A stretch of 15,832 bases of DNA, taken from NCBI GenBank assembly GCA_025353985.1, contig JANXNT010000126.1:1-15832 (forward strand), in the 5' to 3' direction. The DNA is from Limnoglobus sp. Lineage in GTDB: Bacteria; Planctomycetota; Planctomycetia; Gemmatales; Gemmataceae. Below are positions 14,022-15,832 of this stretch, piece by piece (the first letter of the stretch is position 1; every line of letters begins with the position of its first letter). The translations under genes were made by a program, and so were the position numbers. The notes below the pieces were generated by a model. It was not told the origin of the DNA. It ran no database searches and saw only the letters and a program-made list of their open reading frames with translations.

Positions 14022-15832
14022 TCGGTATCTCCCGCTCGTTGGCACTTCGATCGAGCGATTTATCGAATGCGGGATCGCACGCCGCCTCGAACCGCCGCAC
14101 GGCCATTCGCCAGAACCAGCGGGCGATCAAGAAATTGCTGACGAACCCGACGAGATACCCGCCGGCGTAGAGCCACAACTCTTTGAACGGGAGAGCGTGC
14201 GCGGCACCCAACCCGACGACGGCAGCGGGGGGAATCACGCCCACGAAGAGATATTTGAGCGGCGAATCCATCCCGCCCGTGAGGTAGATCAACAGCCCGA
14301 AAAACATGTTTCCCGCTACCAGGACGATGACCGTCTGCCAGCCGTTCCTACGCTGGGCGGTTTCCACCGTCTGTGCCGTCGCCGATTGGAACATGCCGCG
14401 TGCCACGCCGATGTACGTGAGTTGGATCGCGAACGGAATCAATACGAGATACGCCCACCACGCCCACGCGCCGCAGGCAATCGGCCCGATACCGACGAAG
14501 AGTAACGCGATGAACAATTGTCGCGAAAGCGCCAGAATACCACTGCGTTTTTGCTCCATGATTTCCTTCGGCTCAATCGGCGAAAGCAACAGCCCCGTTA
14601 GCGTGTCTTGCTCGCGTTCTTTCGCAATCGCGTGCAAGCCGTACCCGGTCGCCGAAGTCATCGCAAGCAAGACGATGAACATCGGGTAGAACCGCGCAAA
14701 CGCGATAATATCCTTCCCGTATCCACCGACATCTGAGACGGACGCGGCCAAGAATGCGAGCGTCGGAATCACGAACAGCACGAAGAGCGCGATGCGGTTC
14801 GCGTTCTTCATGTTGCCGAATTTCGCGAGGACCGGGTTGAAATATTGCTCCTTCCAGCGGATCGGAAAATCATCGACAGGCGGCCGTTCCATTCGTGTCG
14901 CTTCACTGGATTTGCCGCCCGATAGTCGATCGTCGCTGGAGAATCTGCGTAACAGCGACGAGGCATACATACACGCAAGCAAGCCGACGGCGGTGTGGAA
15001 GGCGGCATACGCGGGGAAATCGCGCGCGATCGCCGTAACACCGCCACCGCCCGCCATTTTGGCCCACATCATCACCCGCGCGATCAGGTTGCCCGTCGTA
15101 ATCCAGTCGACCACATCACCTACCGCAACCGTTGGCACACGCTGCGGCGCACCGGGGAAGAACCAGATCGACGGGTAATTTTGCAACATCTGCAAGCCGA
15201 AGCTCAGCGCGACATACGGCACGACGTACTTCAGAATCCAGCTGCCGCTCGCTTTTTTCGTCGCCGCTTTCACCGAGCCGAGTGTGGCCAACCCCGCGAG
15301 TGACAGCAGGGTGACACCGAAATAGCCGAACGTGTAAACGATGATTTCCGGCTCGACGCTGAACAACAACGGCAGCGAAAGGATGATCGGTATCGCGGGC
15401 AGAATGTACATCGCCATGCCGACCGAACGCGCGAAGAGTTTACCGATGACGAGTTCGCGGCCACGCAGATCGGTGACGAGCACGAAGTCCATCCGCTTCG
15501 ATTCGCGATCTTCGGCAATCGCATACGAGATGAACGTGAGGCCCGCCGAACCGCAGATGAGAATGAGGTAGAAGAACAAAATCGCGAAACCGCCACTGGC
15601 GATCAGTTTCGCCTGCACCGGAGTAACGTCGGACGCTTCGCTGAATGTGCGGAAATACAGCACGAGTACGGGCAACCCCATCGCCGCCGCCACGAGTGGC
15701 CGCCACAGATGAATCCGCTGCCTGCGCGACATCTTCGTGAGTTCGAGCCGCAGAAACGGGCCAAACAGCAAGAACTTCCGCTCCGCCGTCACGCACGACA
15801 ACGCCAACAACCCGACGCCAACCACCGCGAGT
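14008..15832 (-). CDS. ABC-2-type transporter permease, two halves, 5' end probably beyond the window
   Basis: The visible part is 607 codons and the frame is still open at the right edge (reading LAVVGVGLLALSC). A GTG at 15823-15825 is possible but has no visible ribosome binding site, and the hydrophobic start looks like the middle of a first membrane helix. The layout mirrors the next gene: FGPFLRLELTKMSRRQR after the first helix, then ISYAIAEDRESKRMDFVLV with RGRELVIGKLFAR (about 100-135). A cytoplasmic loop carries PIRWKEQYFNPV (about 323-334). The second signature is HAIAKEREQDTLTGLLLSPI with EIMEQKRSGIL (about 400-433). Ten or so hydrophobic segments are visible. The ABC ATPase partner is not in the window and may be upstream of this gene. 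The function, export of an unknown substrate, is inferred from the family. Confidence 0.85.
   Translation of the reverse strand, partial: LAVVGVGLLALSCVTAERKFLLFGPFLRLELTKMSRRQRIHLWRPLVAAAMGLPVLVLYFRTFSEASDVTPVQAKLIASGGFAILFFYLILICGSAGLTFISYAIAEDRESKRMDFVLVTDLRGRELVIGKLFARSVGMAMYILPAIPIILSLPLLFSVEPEIIVYTFGYFGVTLLSLAGLATLGSVKAATKKASGSWILKYVVPYVALSFGLQMLQNYPSIWFFPGAPQRVPTVAVGDVVDWITTGNLIARVMMWAKMAGGGGVTAIARDFPAYAAFHTAVGLLACMYASSLLRRFSSDDRLSGGKSSEATRMERPPVDDFPIRWKEQYFNPVLAKFGNMKNANRIALFVLFVIPTLAFLAASVSDVGGYGKDIIAFARFYPMFIVLLAMTSATGYGLHAIAKEREQDTLTGLLLSPIEPKEIMEQKRSGILALSRQLFIALLFVGIGPIACGAWAWWAYLVLIPFAIQLTYIGVARGMFQSATAQTVETAQRRNGWQTVIVLVAGNMFFGLLIYLTGGMDSPLKYLFVGVIPPAAVVGLGAAHALPFKELWLYAGGYLVGFVSNFLIARWFWRMAVRRFEAACDPAFDKSLDRSANEREIPNGAV

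Overview
This window looks like chromosomal DNA of a planctomycete, most likely of the family Gemmataceae (Gemmata and relatives). The evidence is combined: a very large surface protein with the N-terminal motif GLEDRVVPA and C-terminal FG-GAP repeats, a DUF1559 pseudopilin ending in an H-X9-DG motif, a small secreted protein of the TIGR03067 type, long two-domain ABC-2 permeases, and moderately high GC. The family assignments come from reading the sequence and from memory of the families; no search was run.

Left part (1-6256). The window opens inside a dihydrolipoamide dehydrogenase gene (+) whose N-terminal quarter lies off the edge. It converges on a roughly 5-kb gene (-) for a modular extracellular protein: about 14 copies of a ~59-residue repeat, a beta-rich segment, two Ig/cadherin-like domains and five FG-GAP-type units. 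The short gap between them holds an inverted array of a 7-bp repeat that folds into a strong hairpin.

Intergenic region (6197-6739). This is the only long gene-free stretch. It carries the probable promoter of the giant gene, a 16-bp inverted repeat enclosing about 305 bp, and phased 21-bp direct repeats. It ends at the GTG start of an aspartokinase gene.

Middle part (6740-9850). The aspartokinase (lysC) has a duplicated regulatory region with four ACT domains, an architecture known from cyanobacteria. Two co-directional small genes follow: a DUF4261-like protein and a DUF1640-type membrane-anchored coiled-coil protein.

Right part (9944-15832). A secreted TIGR03067-like protein (-) is divergent from a secreted PepSY-like protein (+). 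The latter is followed 34 bp later by the DUF1559 pseudopilin gene. That gene converges, with a 5-bp gap, on two overlapping genes (-) for ABC-2-type permeases, each containing two permease halves. Their ATPase is not in the window, and the first permease runs off the right edge.

The genes do not form one pathway. The window mixes core metabolism (E3 subunit, aspartate-family amino acids) with planctomycete cell-envelope and secreted proteins. I found no CRISPR array, tRNA, rRNA, transposase, phage gene or recognisable defence system. The least explained DNA is the repeat-bounded intergenic region at 6347-6651 and the heptamer hairpin at 1144-1210.
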